Source: Oscheius tipulae
Taxonomy: Eukaryota; Nematoda; Chromadorea; Rhabditida; Rhabditidae
Direction: 5' to 3'
Length of the DNA: 64,000 nt
Assembly: GCA_037178975.1 (NCBI GenBank)
Contig: JASJZH010000001.1
Location: forward strand, 496,001 to 560,000
Shown piece by piece: positions 12,372-24,127 of the stretch. The translations under genes and the position numbers were made by a program. The notes beneath the pieces are model-generated. The model was given only the letters and a program-made list of their open reading frames with translations, was not told the DNA's origin and did not search any database. Within the stretch, counting starts at the first letter, position 1; every line of letters starts with the position of its first letter.

Positions 12372-14286
12372 CTCGTCAGCGCACGAGGTCAGAATTCAAA
12401 TTTTTGGCACGCGTCGAGCGCGTAGAGGATAGTGTAAAGTCTAGGGAGGAAGTATAGCTCATGTACTAATGGCTCTGATTCACTGATAAATAAAGGGACA
12501 CTTTTCGGATGTTGTGACACCTTGGATGAGCAGAGATTAGAAAGCAGGAGGTTACAAATAAGAGCGGGGTCAGAGAGATCAGGCACTGATCCCTTTGGCC
12601 AAGATTGTAAAGGTATAAAGATCAACTTAATTCAAAGAAAATAGAATGGGACAATAGTATTTGGATTATTGCATGTCACCCCGAATTCAAATACTGTTTT
12701 CCCAGGTTTCCATACTTTCTGGCTGGACCCTATGTGACATGTTTCCGTCTGTTAGTAGGATTTGGTTTGAACAAAAACATCAGATCAAGATGGACAAAAA
12801 GACTATAGAACGACAATATAGGATGTTATGCATGTCAAGTTGTCGTATTGTATTGCACTACGAGTTCAAGAGACACTCGATGGACTCCAGACCATTCAAA
12901 AAGTACGATCTGTCAAATTTATGAGACCGTAGCACTAAATTTTGATCCAGACCATCTTTGAGATGTGCATTCAAACTTAAAACTTCTTGTCCGACGTTCA
13001 GAATTGTATAGCATGGCGAAGCTGATACTACCTTTTACCTCAATATGTGTGCTTCTGTAGTTTTGTCGTGGCCTCAATTGGCAAGCCAAGAATTATTGAG
13101 GATTTAGTTGGCAAGTTAGGCAATAGTGTCTGTCCGTCCGTGCATCACCACGAGAAAAAGCTGACATGTCAAGAATTAAGTTGACAAGTCAGCTTTGGGG
13201 AAAATTTCGGAACTTAGGCTATTGGAGAAGTGGCGTAGCAGCCTGTTGTCAATACTAAGAAACGGCGAAGCAATCGTAAACGGCTGGTTTTGCCTAAAGT
13301 GAAAGCGTCCAATCGTGGGATGAGTAGAGATTAAAGAATGTGAGAGCAGTTTAGGAACTAAGGAGCTATTCAAGGGAAATAGTCATTTGCCAAACTCCCC
13401 ACCGTGTGTTCAGACTATGCACAGGGACGCGCGTGCTCTGTAAAACCCGGCTTAACTTTTGAAAAGCGAATACAGAGATGGGACAGAGAACCAGTCTTTT
13501 GAAAACTGGGAAAGAGAGAGAGGAAGATCTGACCGGTCATCAGGCTTTGTGAGACTTCCTGACACTGCCGAAAGAAGAGGGGGTACCGGGATCCCGTGAC
13601 CGGCTCAAAACAGCTCAGTGTAAAGCTTGATCTGGACTTTTGCTGTGGCCCTCTCGGCGGACTTTGAACCGCAAGCTACGGGACGGAAGGACATTTCCGA
13701 TCAATTCTGAAAGTTCCAGACACTCGTTTGAGAAACTGATTTATACTCTCTGTTCTCTGTCCAGACTGTTTTATGGTGTCCAAGTTTGAAGGGCAAGTGG
13801 GGGGGGGGTCCTGGAAGAGTTTTAGGGAAGTAAGGGAACAAATATTGACCGAGACCGTATTGGAAGAGAGAGAATAAGGGTCAAGAGACAGAGAGACAGA
13901 GCATCTCATTGAAAAAATCCCGGCTCTCATACACTTTGTGGCATAAGTCAGCGCGAAAAAACCGACAGGCGCGCGTCTTTCACGATGACGAGAGTGTGGG
14001 GGAAATCAGGCCATTTTTCTTCCTCCTTCTACTGTACTAAAGTATCTGATATCTGTTTTGGTAAAAGGTTATCAGAAGGTACAGATGAGAGAGAAAGTGG
14101 TCTTTGTCTCTTTGTGTCCTTTAGGACAAACGAACCAATACAAACACATGTGTAGCTGGACTTTACGACCCAGCGCCTCGGGGCAACTCCCAGAATAAAT
14201 GGCTTGTTTGACGGTCAGTGATCAAGATTGTTCTGATCGGTCAAAAGGCACGAATTATCCTTAGAAGTTCAAAAAGGAGAAATGGT

Positions 14287-14545
14287 CTGGATTGGAACCG
14301 AACCCCGGACCTTTTTCTTAAGTGCATCGTCTAAGACCACTAGACATTTGAGCAAAGGCAGCGGCCAAAAGGTCATTAATAGAATAGGTTCGGGACTACT
14401 ACCTTGTAGCTAAGGATTGATAGCGATTTTTACTATTTTTCAGTTACAAGATTACATTTTCAAAACTTGCGAAGTTTTACAACGTTTTAGAGCAGATCAA
14501 GCTCTACAACTTTGCGGAACATCGCATCTAACAATGAGTTCTTGA
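14287..14545 (-). repeat. dispersed SINE-like element
   Basis: Read on the minus strand: the palindromic core (plus-strand 14466-14545, containing GCTCTACAACTTTGCGGAAC and ATCGCA) is followed by a tRNA-like segment with A-box-like CTAGTGGTCTTAGACGATG and B-box-like GGGGTTCGGTTCC (14287-14356). Confidence 0.6.
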
Positions 14546-15501
14546 GACCGAAAGAGGGTCCAGAACAAATGTCATAGGTCATGAGTGATTCGACTAGAAA
14601 TTTCCAAAACTCTGGCTGTCAAAATGAGAAGAAGTGGTGGAAACACTTGGCTCCAATGGGTCCAGGAAGGCAGCCTATGACACAAAACAAACAGCTGTCT
14701 CTTTCACTCTCTCTCTCCCACTGGTAGAGACGAAGAAAAACAAGAGCAAAGAACTAATAAATGTACCAGGGGCTTCAGGACCAGGAAATGGGAGACGAGT
14801 GTTTAGAGCGGGAATCTTTTCTATAAACGGCCCGTGGAAAACAGCCCGCCTGCTTCGATCGATGGCCTTCTGATCGAAGACCACCTCTCTCTCTTCCAGG
14901 CTTTTGTTCTTAGCCGAGAGTGTTCTGAAGGGGAAGGGGAAGACGAGAAGAAGTGGACACTTTTTGGAACCACGTGTGTCGAAGAGAGGGAGAGAGACGA
15001 TGAAAACAAGTTGATATTGGGGGCAAACAGGAGAGAGAAGGAGACTATTCTTAAGTTTGAAGAGTCTATTTTCGTTTGCACTTGGAAATTCTTTATAGGG
15101 GAAAACTTTTAAAGGGGGTTCGATAATAGTTTTCGAAGCTGTTTCTGTCTGTCTCTCTGTTCAAAAAATCACTCTAGAGCTAAAATCAGTACAGCGACGC
15201 GTCTGACTATTTCGAAAAAGGTTTAACGTGTGAATTTTAAAGTATTGTCGCCAGAGTTCCGCCGAGATCATCTAAGCCTGTCGATCCGATTAACTGTTGT
15301 GACATCGGCTGGAGAGAGGGGACCAAACAAAGAACAACAGTCACGCTACGAGGCAGAGATTTACGACGGGATACGAGGTAAGGAGAGAAGCAGAAAACAA
15401 CTAGAGAACTAGGAGCGACGGATAGCCGTGTTTTTGAACTGAATGGTCCGAAATTGCGGAAAAGGAAATAAGGATCTAGTCTTCACGACAAAACAATTTG
15501 T

Positions 15502-15600
15502 TCTATGAGGGATCGAACCTCTGACCTCCGAGATGCCAAGAAAGAAACAGCCACTCGGCCATGTGTGCAGAGTTTTGAGCGACGATAGTACTATTACTGT
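15502..15600 (-). repeat. tRNA-Ser/Leu-like segment (degenerate)
   Basis: Minus strand has ATGGCCGAGTGGCT (A box) and AGAGGTTCGATCCCTC (B box) at tRNA-like spacing, but no closing acceptor stem. It is likely a tRNA-derived repeat head or tRNA pseudogene. Confidence 0.5.
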
Positions 15601-16089
15601 GTGTAAGCAGAGCCGGTGTTATGCGCGTTGCCACTTTTTCAAACCGAGCGCAAAATCGTTTTCTTAAGTACAGTATCCTACAGAAATCCTGGTTTAAACC
15701 CATTTTGCCACAGAATACCGTATACCCTACATTAATCTAAAAAGCGGCTAGAGAGCTAATATGTTTTTAAAACTTTTAAACTTTTAAAACAAGATCAAAA
15801 AAGTATGTTGAAATCAAAAACACACGTAGTCTCCGTGACCCAGGAATTGATAGAGAGACAGAGTGGGAGAGAGACCCTGGTTCGACAACAGATGTGTCAA
15901 TCTGCCACATGGGAAGTGGGCCCCAAGGGTTCCAAGAAGATGGGTAGAGTGTGACAAATTTGTTTTTTCTACCACGAGGCCGAAAATTGAGTGTGGAGAT
16001 TGGAGGCAAAGAGTCAAAACAAAAGAGAACAGTGGGGAAAGCAGCCCTTCGCTCTGGTAGCCCCCTATAAAAATCGACCGCGCTTTGTT

Positions 16090-16185
16090 TCCTATGGCCG
16101 AATGGTTAGAGCAGCGAATTTTTGAAACAGTCAGACGCGTCGCTAACGTCTGACAGACCCGGGTTCGTGTCCAGGAGGGTGCAAA
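16090..16185 (+). repeat. tRNA-like segment (degenerate)
   Basis: Plus strand TATGGCCGAATGGTTAGAGC (A box) and GACCCGGGTTCGTGTCC (B box). Arm pairing is poor and no acceptor stem closes, so it is treated as tRNA-derived repeat rather than a working gene. Confidence 0.45.
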
Positions 16186-17399
16186 ACTTCTTTTTGAAGA
16201 CTAACGAACTCTGTCTAGGATCTGGACCGAAATACACTTTTTTCTGAGGGAGGAAAACAAGATGATACGGGCTTATCAACTCTCCGAAGTTCCGGGGGAT
16301 GATTCCAAATTCGTCCCGGAGAAGGCAATTGTGACGCATTTTCATTAGGCTTCACAAGCCGTTGAAGTAGATGGGATGTAAACATGGAGAGGGTGAGATC
16401 TATTCATAGAGCCGTAAACAGATGCCGAAGCCTGGAAAAGGAGCGAATGATCGGAAGATCTTATTGTGAGGGAGAGAGGAATAGTTCTGCCATGTCTCTC
16501 TGTCCCTCTGTCTCTTTGTTTCTTATCTCACTGTCAATCTGTCTCTGTCTCTCTATCACTCTTTCAGACATTTTCCTAAATCCAAACCAAGCTGTCAACA
16601 CGTCAAAAATCTGACCAAACAAGGGGCTTAAAATGGCAGAAAGGAATGTGTTCCTCCCATTTAAATGGACCCCTGCTGCCAGTCAACAAGACGAGGAAAC
16701 GCGATTTTTTATTGACTTTCGGGCGGTCCTTAGAGTTCATTTTCGTCTCTCATTCACTGTCTCTGGGCATTATCAATATTTTCGCTCTAGGGAAGGCTGC
16801 CGCTCAGTGATCCTTCCATTTTCCTTGTTAGAGTCTCCCTCTGTTTTTGTGAGTCGCGAGTGAGAGGAAAATTGAATAAAAATGGATAGGAGATCACGTG
16901 GTTTGGGCAGAAATTAACTTAGGAAGTCAGGGATTAGACAGAATGATAGAGAGACAGAGGGAAATAAAGTGTCTTTGGCAGTCGAAGCAAAGGGCAAACT
17001 AACATGCGACAACTGTCCTGGGTGAGCACGCTCATTAATATCGCTGTCAGAAGAGGGAGAACTGAGAGCTCAAACATTCCACATTACAGATTTTCCGAAG
17101 GTGAGAAACTGAGCAGAGAGTGTGTGAGAGACGGATTGGGAAAGTGAGTACGTGGGAAAGAAAGAATGTCCTGTGACCCGGCACGAGCCAGGCGCTACAT
17201 GGGGGGAGGAGCTTGGAGTGACCACGTGGGTCAGAGCTTGGAAAGAGTCAGGGCGTGCGAAGGATCAGAGAGAGACAGAGAGACAGTTTTTTTTAGTTCA
17301 AAGCTGGGAGACTGGGTGGCGCCATGCTTCAGGATAACAATTGATTTTTAGCAAAGAATTCGGTAGGAGCGGATGGTCAATAAACTGGCGGGAAGAAGC

Positions 17400-17545
17400 T
17401 GTGATAAGGAAGATAGAGAGACAAAAAATATCGAATGATCAAGCGAGACAAAGAGACAGAGAGACAGGAAGGCAAAGAGGCAGAAGGACAGAGAGACGAA
17501 GAGACAGAGACACAGAGAGATAGAGAGACAAAGAGAGGCGCTTCC
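17400..17545. repeat. GA-rich microsatellite, 8-bp period
   Basis: Imperfect repeats of AGAGACAG on the plus strand. Same family as the CT/GA tracts throughout the window. Confidence 0.8.
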
Positions 17546-17911
17546 TCTTTCTCTCTCTCTCTCCTCGACTATACTAAAATCACCTGAGGCTGTGAAACAT
17601 TTTCCGCTCTCTTGTCAGTTTATCAGCTGTTTACCACCTCTCCCCTTTCGAATATTACACACACAGTGGCTCAGGCAGGACAGAAAAACATGTCTTTTTC
17701 TTTTCCTATCTTGCACAGCAGATGTGATGATCTGTGATGGGATGACTTTACAGAATAGTCATTAATTGTGCTCACTTTTTTTGGTGATCTTTAGGACCTG
17801 GGGAGAAGATTTATAGCCAAAATAGGTATGTAAACAAAGACAACCAGATCCTGATTTGGGTTTAGAGATCCGAAAACTTCCCTAACATTAAGAAGAAAAT
17901 GTAAAAACTGA

Positions 17912-17995
17912 TGCAATCCGCAGGATTCGAACCTGCGCCCTCCGAAGAGGACTGCGACCTGAACGCAGCGCCTTAGACCACTCGGCCAGAATTGC
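17912..17995 (-). tRNA. tRNA-Leu (anticodon CAG)
   Basis: An 84-nt minus-strand cloverleaf. The acceptor GCAATTC pairs with GGATTGC, followed by the discriminator A. The D arm TGGCCGAGTGGTCTAAGGC is a good A box. The anticodon stem CTGCG/CGCAG encloses the loop TTCAGGT with anticodon CAG. There is a long class II variable arm (TCCTCTTCGGAGG), and the T arm GCAGGTTCGAATCCTGC is a perfect B box. A TTTTT run follows on the minus strand, as expected for RNA polymerase III termination. Unlike the tRNA-like repeats nearby, every stem closes, so this is probably a working tRNA that reads CUG. Confidence 0.93.
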
Positions 17996-18115
17996 CTGTT
18001 TATTGGCAGATAGGTTGCCGATGTAGTACCAGTGAGACGAGCCCTGCGCATTTGGAGCGAAACTGGACGATTGCGGACTCGAAAATTGAGGGAAACAACA
18101 AGAGTTTGAGCTTGT

Positions 18116-18345
18116 AATGTTCTACAAAGTCGTAGAGGAGGTCAAAAGCTACACGTTAACAGAAAATCGCACATACTGAACCTGAAATGACCGAAATTAT
18201 ACTACTTTTTGTGCTCTAATGCTAAAAAGAAAATATCTGAATATCAGACAAACACAATTCGGTCACGATGTCCGTCACCGTGGAATGTGGCTAAAGCACT
18301 AGGCTGCCGTCCGCATGGTCCGGGTTCGATTACATGCGGTAGCCA
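18116..18345 (+). repeat. dispersed SINE-like element
   Basis: Core TTCTACAAAGTCGTAGAGG plus GCTACACGTTAACAGAAAAT and CGCA (18116-18200), then about 70 bp later a tRNA-like segment with GTGGCTAAAGCACTAGGCTG and B box GGTCCGGGTTCGATTAC (18270-18345). Confidence 0.65.
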
Positions 18346-18782
18346 ATCTTTTTCTTTTAAACTTTCAGAAGAAAAAAGTACATAGCTTTTGCTGAAAGGC
18401 ACATATTTAAGATAATTTTTTTTCCAAATTGTAAACGGCGGCCTGCGAAAAAGTGTACGGGAGACAAGAGGGAGCCGATTGTGAGACACGGGAAGAGAGT
18501 ACATAGTACGTCAGCGGCCAGAGACTATCCCTGTCAGGGATCGAAAAAGTTCAAGCAGAAGGTCAGAGAGAGAGAGAGGGTAATGAAATCTTCTGGGGGG
18601 AATTGGGAGATTAGATCTGGTTGGCTGGAGCCATTGGTAGGTATGTGATAAAAGAGGGACAGAGAGACAGAGACAAAGAGGTAGCAGGAGATCGGCAGTC
18701 TACAGGCTGCGATGCAGCATACCAATCAGCTCAGACTACCTAAATTCTATGACTTTTCGCCACATCCCCATTCTCCATCAAA

Positions 18783-18984
18783 ATGAAAATCTTCATCCTC
18801 TTCGCTCTCCTTATTCTGATTCAGTGTCTATACCAATCATCCTGTCATTTCCTACCGCTTAACGCTTCACGGCTAGGTGTAAAGACCCGTATCAAAGAAT
18901 CCCGGCTTGCGAAGTTTTCAAATCTGCAAAGCAGTAAAGTCGGCTGTCGACAAGTGCTGTCAGAACCACGGATACGAAGTATAA
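18783..18984 (+). CDS. small secreted peptide with CC motif
   Basis: Two exons (18783-18876, 18935-18984), 47 aa. The N-terminus is a textbook signal peptide (MKIFILFALLILIQCLYQ...). The short mature part ends VDKCCQNHGYEV, with adjacent cysteines followed by HG. The 58-nt intron keeps phase with a GCAAAGCAG acceptor. A partial copy of the leader and its upstream sequence lies at about 26245-26391, and the peptide at 29903 shares a CC-x3-G arrangement. Secreted peptide hormone or defence peptide roles are possible. No family is recognised with confidence. Confidence 0.5.
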
Positions 18985-19514
18985 AAATTCTATGATGGAT
19001 ATAGGAAGACCATTTGTGGATGGTACCTTGGTTAATTTTTTCTGTAGGAAAATGAATAAATTAAGATTGTAACATGTTTCAAAAAAGACAGAGAGATGAG
19101 TATCGATGCAACACGCGAAACAGAAAGACAGTTGTGAAACTCCCATGATCAGACACATGTGTTTTTGCCTTTCCCACAATACGGAGGAGAGTCCAGACCG
19201 CATGCTAGTAGAAATGAAACAACAACCAATTGACGTCGTTGCGGCCAGGAGAGGACAAGTTCAAAACAGAGATCGCAGTCTTTATCTATGTCTCTATGTC
19301 TCTCTGTCTCTCTGGCCCTCTGACTCTCTATGGAAACCAGGGAGCCATACGTGAAAAGAGCAAAAAGTCAACGTCAACATGTTTCCATGGAAAACTTTTT
19401 AATAGGGAGAGAGGGAGAGACATAGCCGAAAATCTCCATTTTCAGAGCCATGTGAAACACAATACCGATGTTCTTTGACCATCGTAGCGTATGCTAGTGG
19501 TTTTCGAACACTAG

Positions 19515-19605
19515 TGAAACCAAAGAAAAGAGTTGTCAGCGCTCGGAGTCGAGCCAGGGACCTTATTCTTATAGAACCAAACGTTTATTCACTCGGCTAT
19601 GAATG
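19515..19605 (-). repeat. tRNA-like segment (degenerate)
   Basis: Minus strand has CATAGCCGAGTGAATAAACG and, further on, CCCTGGCTCGACTCCGAG, resembling A and B boxes of a class II tRNA, but stems do not close. Confidence 0.4.
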
Positions 19606-20157
19606 CAAAGCTGGGCGCGAAAAAGGAAGGAGAAGACTACGCTACAAAAAATGGGCGATAGGATAACGTAAAAAACGACAAAGAGGTGTCCAATGGAAAA
19701 AGAGAGGATACTAAACACTCTCTCTGGGTTTTTGTGTGAAAGTGTTTGTGGCGTGTGTGCTGTCGCAGCTGCTCCGACGTGTGAGCCTCTCCTCCCCCTT
19801 GTGTACAATTCTACCAAACAGTATAATCTCTCTGTCTCGGTCTCTCTGTCACTCTTTCATGCTTTGTGTCCTCGGGACAATCGGGGTACACGTGCTCGTG
19901 TCATTTAGCCTGTGAATCATTCAAAATCCCGTTTCGGGTTTCAATTTTCACTGAAGACTGGAGGTTGAAGGGGCTACTGCGAGACAGATTACATTTCAAA
20001 TATTTTATCAGAGTTTGAAACAAGGTTTCGGCCGTCTTTTGTCACTAAGTGACACATGAACTGGCAGATCCCATGGAAAATTTTCCCGAGTGTATGCAGC
20101 AGACATCATACTTGTCTTGTCATTTTCGGGTCAATGGAGTTATTTTATGATCCTGCG

Positions 20158-20392
20158 TTGTTCTACAAAGTTGTGGAGCACTAAACAACTATAATTTTGC
20201 CGTACATCGAAGAATTTAAAAAATTAATTTTGAGCCTGAAAAAGCCGAAACCTTAGCGGACACGAGTTTTCTATTTGGAGAAAGCGCTCTCAGAATCTTT
20301 TTAGAATTTCGGAGCGATCTTTGTCTTAGTGGTCTAGTGGCAGCAACGACTGTCACTAACAAGGTAAAAGTTCGATCCCACCCAACGGAAAC
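20158..20392 (+). repeat. dispersed SINE-like element
   Basis: Core TTCTACAAAGTTGTGGAGCA and ATAATTTTGCCGTACATCG at 20158-20215, then tRNA-like TTAGTGGTCTAGTGGCAGC and AAAGTTCGATCCCACCC at 20325-20392, followed by a T-rich run. Confidence 0.65.
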
Positions 20393-21604
20393 CTTTTTTT
20401 TTTGTTTAATTTTTGAAGAGAATGGAGCATAGGGGATCGAAAATCAGACGCTGTTCCATTTGACAGAATCTCTAAGCGGATACAAAAACACAGAATCAAC
20501 AAAACATGCGATTGCTTTGCAAAATGTAGGCACACAGTTGTTTTCTTCCTCTGCCCCTCTCTCTCTCTCTCTCTGTCATCTGTGCCATTCATTCCCGCTC
20601 AAGCTGCCACAGGGAGAGAAACATTGCAAAAACAGAACAAATACTCTATCTCTCAGGAAAACACATGAGCTGTATAGCTCATAAAAGCATCACCCCCTTC
20701 GGGTAAACTAATTTTTTGGGCTGTCTGGACCGCAGACACGTGGCCAGACATGTTTCTGTTTATGTTGCACCCGCGGGTCATTTATCTTGGTTCGGATTGA
20801 TTTTATGAAGGAAGATAGAGAAGCGAACGACAACGGAATCAGTTCTCTCTCTCTCTCTGTCTTTTTGTCTCAATATCAGACTAAAAACGACAATCTGCGC
20901 CAAAAGAGGAAGGAGCTTTCGTGTTCCAGGTGGTGCTTGTTTTGCAAGTCGGCTGTCAATTAACTCGGCGAGCAAAGAAGCACATCCAGTAGCAGCTGGT
21001 AATCCAGTTGAACTTTAGCGCGTGTCAAACAATATAGCAGGCTCCGGAGGGAGAAAAACAGGACAAGGCTCTCGTAATGTGAACACCGAGTGGCTTAGCC
21101 TCGGAATGGGATGAAATTTGAGATCAAGAGGTAGTGGTCAAGGAGATGAGAGAGACAAGCAGCGGCACTATACAAAGGACTCTGTTTAGTAATTCGATCT
21201 TTCTCTTTCTCCCAGGTATTGTTAATTAACAAGGGGAATGTTTATCGGGTACATGTGACTGTCAGTGTAAGTCACAGTAACTCTGTATTAGCCGACAGTC
21301 GTTCTCTCTGTGTCTCTGTACACCTTGAATTGGATTACTTAACTATCCGTCTCTGTTTTTGTCCGAGAATCTCTCGGCCTCTACCATTTTATCATACCTA
21401 CTAGTCCCTCTTATCACCCCAGAGATAGCCATATCGTTGGTTTAATTACCCAAGTTTGAGGTATTCAAATGCTTCCGACCCTGCTCTGGTAGAGGTTGAA
21501 AGAAATTTTGGAACAGCCTTCCCTTTAGGGAAGGCAACAAGAAATTGACTTGTCATGACAGGACAGCTTTAATCCAAATCAATCATTGTTCCAAAAGTTC
21601 ATTG

Positions 21605-22315
21605 ATGTTTCTGCTACTTTTCGTGCTCTACAATTGCGTCAATCTGCTTTCCACAGCTGCCAGTAAGTCTACTTGTTACTCTGTCTCTCTGTCTCTCTTA
21701 CACACTGTCAGTTTCCAGAGAAAGGCAAGATTGTCAAGACGACCCCCAGACGAGGAGAACATCATGGAAGCTTGAAGCCGACGAACAAGCCTAAAAAGAC
21801 CACCCACGGTCCTTCTTTGCCCTCGGGAGCCACAAAAGCCGTCGGAGGAGCAAGAAAAGGCGTCAAGGAAGCAAAGAAAGGAATCAAGATGTCTCGAAAA
21901 GGCTATCGAGGAGGTCAGAAGGGACGTCAGGCCGAAGTTCAAGCCGCCAAAGAGACGAAACAGGCCAATAATTGGACGAAGATGAGAGAACAGCAAGAGA
22001 AGTGCTCGGTGGGCTGGAGCTGGAAGGAGAGGGAGCCGACAGAGATTGAGGAAAGCTGTGGAATTCCTCCGATTGCTGCTTTTGAACTGCCCCATGTCGA
22101 CTTGTCCTTTGCCCGTCCTCAGCTGGCTCGGCGCTCTCGTCTCTTGAACGAGCGGCTGAGAAAGGACTGGAGATATCTCATTGTAAGTTGTGTCCCTGTT
22201 CTTATTTTAATATCTTCAGAACGACAAAGGCAACACGAACTTCATGTCCGGACGCTATGGTGCAAAGTTTCTGATGCCCGTCGGATGGCCGCCAAGCGAT
22301 CCCTTGAAAAAGTGA
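21605..22315 (+). CDS. secreted lysine/glycine-rich protein, unknown
   Basis: Three exons (21605-21662, 21719-22182, 22220-22315), 205 aa, all in phase. The signal peptide MFLLLFVLYNCVNLLSTAA spans the first exon. The N-terminal half is strongly basic (GARKGVKEAKKGIKMSRKGY, GGQKGRQAEVQAAKE). The C-terminal half is ordinary globular sequence (FELPHVDLSFARPQLARRS; final exon GNTNFMSGRYGAKFLMPVGW). Only two cysteines are present after the leader. It could be an extracellular matrix or cuticle-associated protein, but I do not recognise the family. Downstream lies the convergent membrane-protein gene ending at 22536. Confidence 0.7.
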
Positions 22316-22535
22316 GGGATAACATGAATGAAGTGGTCTTAGGAATTATTTGAGAGAGAGGCACTGATTTTGGGGCCCGGCCCCCCTATTGTACACAATC
22401 CAAAGCACAAAAAAAAACATTACAGAATTTCTATTGATTGGTTTTCTAAGAAGTTCAATAGCTCGAGGTCCCGGTGAATTTCGAGGAACTTATAATGTAA
22501 AGATCCGCTGTCTCTCTGTCTCTCCGCCTCTATCT

Positions 22536-23694
22536 TTATTCACCATCACTGGTCTCTTCCGTATCTCCTGTACTTTTTGTCGTCGTCGAGGACGTTACCT
22601 TTTTCGTCTTGACAATGTTTTTCAGAAGAAACTTCTGGATTAAGTAGGCAGCCAGTAGTGGACTGACAACCATTGTCACGTTGACCAGGGATACGAGAAT
22701 CTGAACAGTTCGAAGAAATGAGAATAGAAATAGTATACCAAGCTCATTCGGTCTATATCGTATTCAAGAAACTTCTCGAGAAACCAGGGTAAGTTGTGGT
22801 AGCCCCAGTCAAAGCGGATGTCAAATTGGAAGAAGAGCTCTTTGAGCATAGGGACGAGTTGGGCAAGGAAGGTGAAAAAGATTAGGATTAGCTGAAAGTA
22901 AGAGAGACAGAGGGACAGAGAGACAGAGAGACTGGGAGGCATTGGACAGAAAGAGACAGAGACAGGGACTTACCCTAACAATCAAAAAGCTGGACACCTT
23001 CCTATACCCTTTGAGTGTATTGTTGGAAAACTTTGAACTTGGAAGCCGTAAAACATTGATCACTCTCCAAGCGACAATTATCAAGGCCCATGTCACAAAA
23101 ATAATAGCGACGATTGAATTCAGCATGAAGGGAAGGAAATCTCTCCAATAGGGTGAAACGTAATCAGGTAGACGGATGTAATTGAGATAGACAGAATACA
23201 GCTCTGATACAGCCGAAAAAATTGTTAGAACTGCTGAAACTTTGGCCAAAAGAGGAATTGTTTGAGAATCACTGAAGCGCATAGTAAAAAGTCTGTCTCT
23301 GTCTCTCCATCCGCTTACTCAAACAACTGGTTCCATATCAGAGTAATGAGCAGTGTCAGCAACTGATCCAAAAGCCAAATTGGTCGAAGTACCAATGCTG
23401 CATAGGACAGAACTCCAATAACCCCCTGTCCAAACTCTGAATTCTTGAACAGATAGACAACGTCAACTCCAGATTGAGCTAAGAGACACCAGTGCATTCT
23501 CTCCTTCAAAATCTTATGTCGGAGCATTTGTGTTAGGAGTAAAGTGAAGAGACCCAAATTTGCGATCATACCAAATACTGAAGCCTAGCGAACAATTCTG
23601 AAACATTTTGCGAAAGCCTGAAAGTAACCAACTGTCTGGAAATGGTTGTAGCTGTACCTAGAGTACTGGATGGGCCTCTAGCTAGAGTCCACAT
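22536..23694 (-). CDS. multi-pass membrane protein, candidate serpentine receptor
   Basis: Exons on the minus strand 23694-23658, 23577-23319, 23271-22974, 22891-22739, 22700-22536, about 303 aa, in phase with good splice sites. Hydrophobic segments: VFGMIANLGLFTLLLTQML; VIGVLSYAALVLRPIWLLDQ; LLAKVSAVLTIFSAVSELYS; FMLNSIVAIIFVTWALIIVA; SSFLIVRLILIFFTFLAQ; ILVSLVNVTMVVSPLLAAYL. The cytoplasmic tail is S/T/E-rich (STTTKSTGDTEETSDGE). Six to seven TM helices and its position beside an STR receptor suggest a nematode chemoreceptor, but I cannot assign a class. The start is uncertain; an upstream exon may supply another TM segment. Intron 22892-22973 contains a GA-rich microsatellite run. Confidence 0.65.
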
Positions 23695-24127
23695 CAAGAA
23701 GTATGTGACAAAACTGGATTGGGGGCATAATTTTTACGATATGAAATAATGGGTGAGCAATATTTGAGAACGATGGTAGTTTGTGGATAACAGAGATAGA
23801 GACAGAGTTATTGCTTTTTATCTCTACTGACTTTAGCAACTTGAAAACAAAGTTCAAATTCAACAGAAACTTTTCTTGTGAATGAAGAAGCAACAAAATG
23901 CCTTTCGCTTCTGGCTGGCTCTCGCTGCCAATCATTTGCACGACCAGCCCGAAACACAGTTCTTCCTGCCGATTGAGAAGAGATGGAACCTGTGGTTCCG
24001 GCAAGATCAATTTGAGAGAGAGAGGGAAGAGAGGAGCGACAGTGACAGGATTTGAACTTTAGACAATAGAAAACAAGCATAACACTGTCATTTATTCCCT
24101 GGCAACTTCAACAAGCATTAAGGTCAC
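23695..24127. other. spacer between two receptor genes
   Basis: No gene supported. The ORFs here read out of frame with both neighbours. It probably holds the promoter or 5' exons of the downstream receptor and the 3' UTR of the STR-like gene. Confidence 0.4.

Larger units (their letters stand above)
12372..17911. other. 5.5 kb gene-poor tract rich in repeats
   Basis: No split gene could be assembled. The tract holds tRNA-like repeats (14287-14545, 15502-15600, 16090-16185), GA/CT microsatellite runs (16492-16565, 17265-17290, 17400-17545) and scattered ORFs of 60-90 codons lacking splice context. A genuine but fast-evolving gene could be missed here. Confidence 0.5.
18985..21604. other. intergenic, no supported gene
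   Basis: Contains a tRNA-like segment (19515-19605, minus), a SINE-like element (20158-20392), CT runs (19270-19330, 20555-20580, 20835-20875) and a short inverted repeat near 21517-21536. No coherent multi-exon gene was found. Confidence 0.5.

Noticed and set aside
16090-16185. Working tRNA gene
   Set aside because: Boxes A and B are good but acceptor and anticodon stems do not close.
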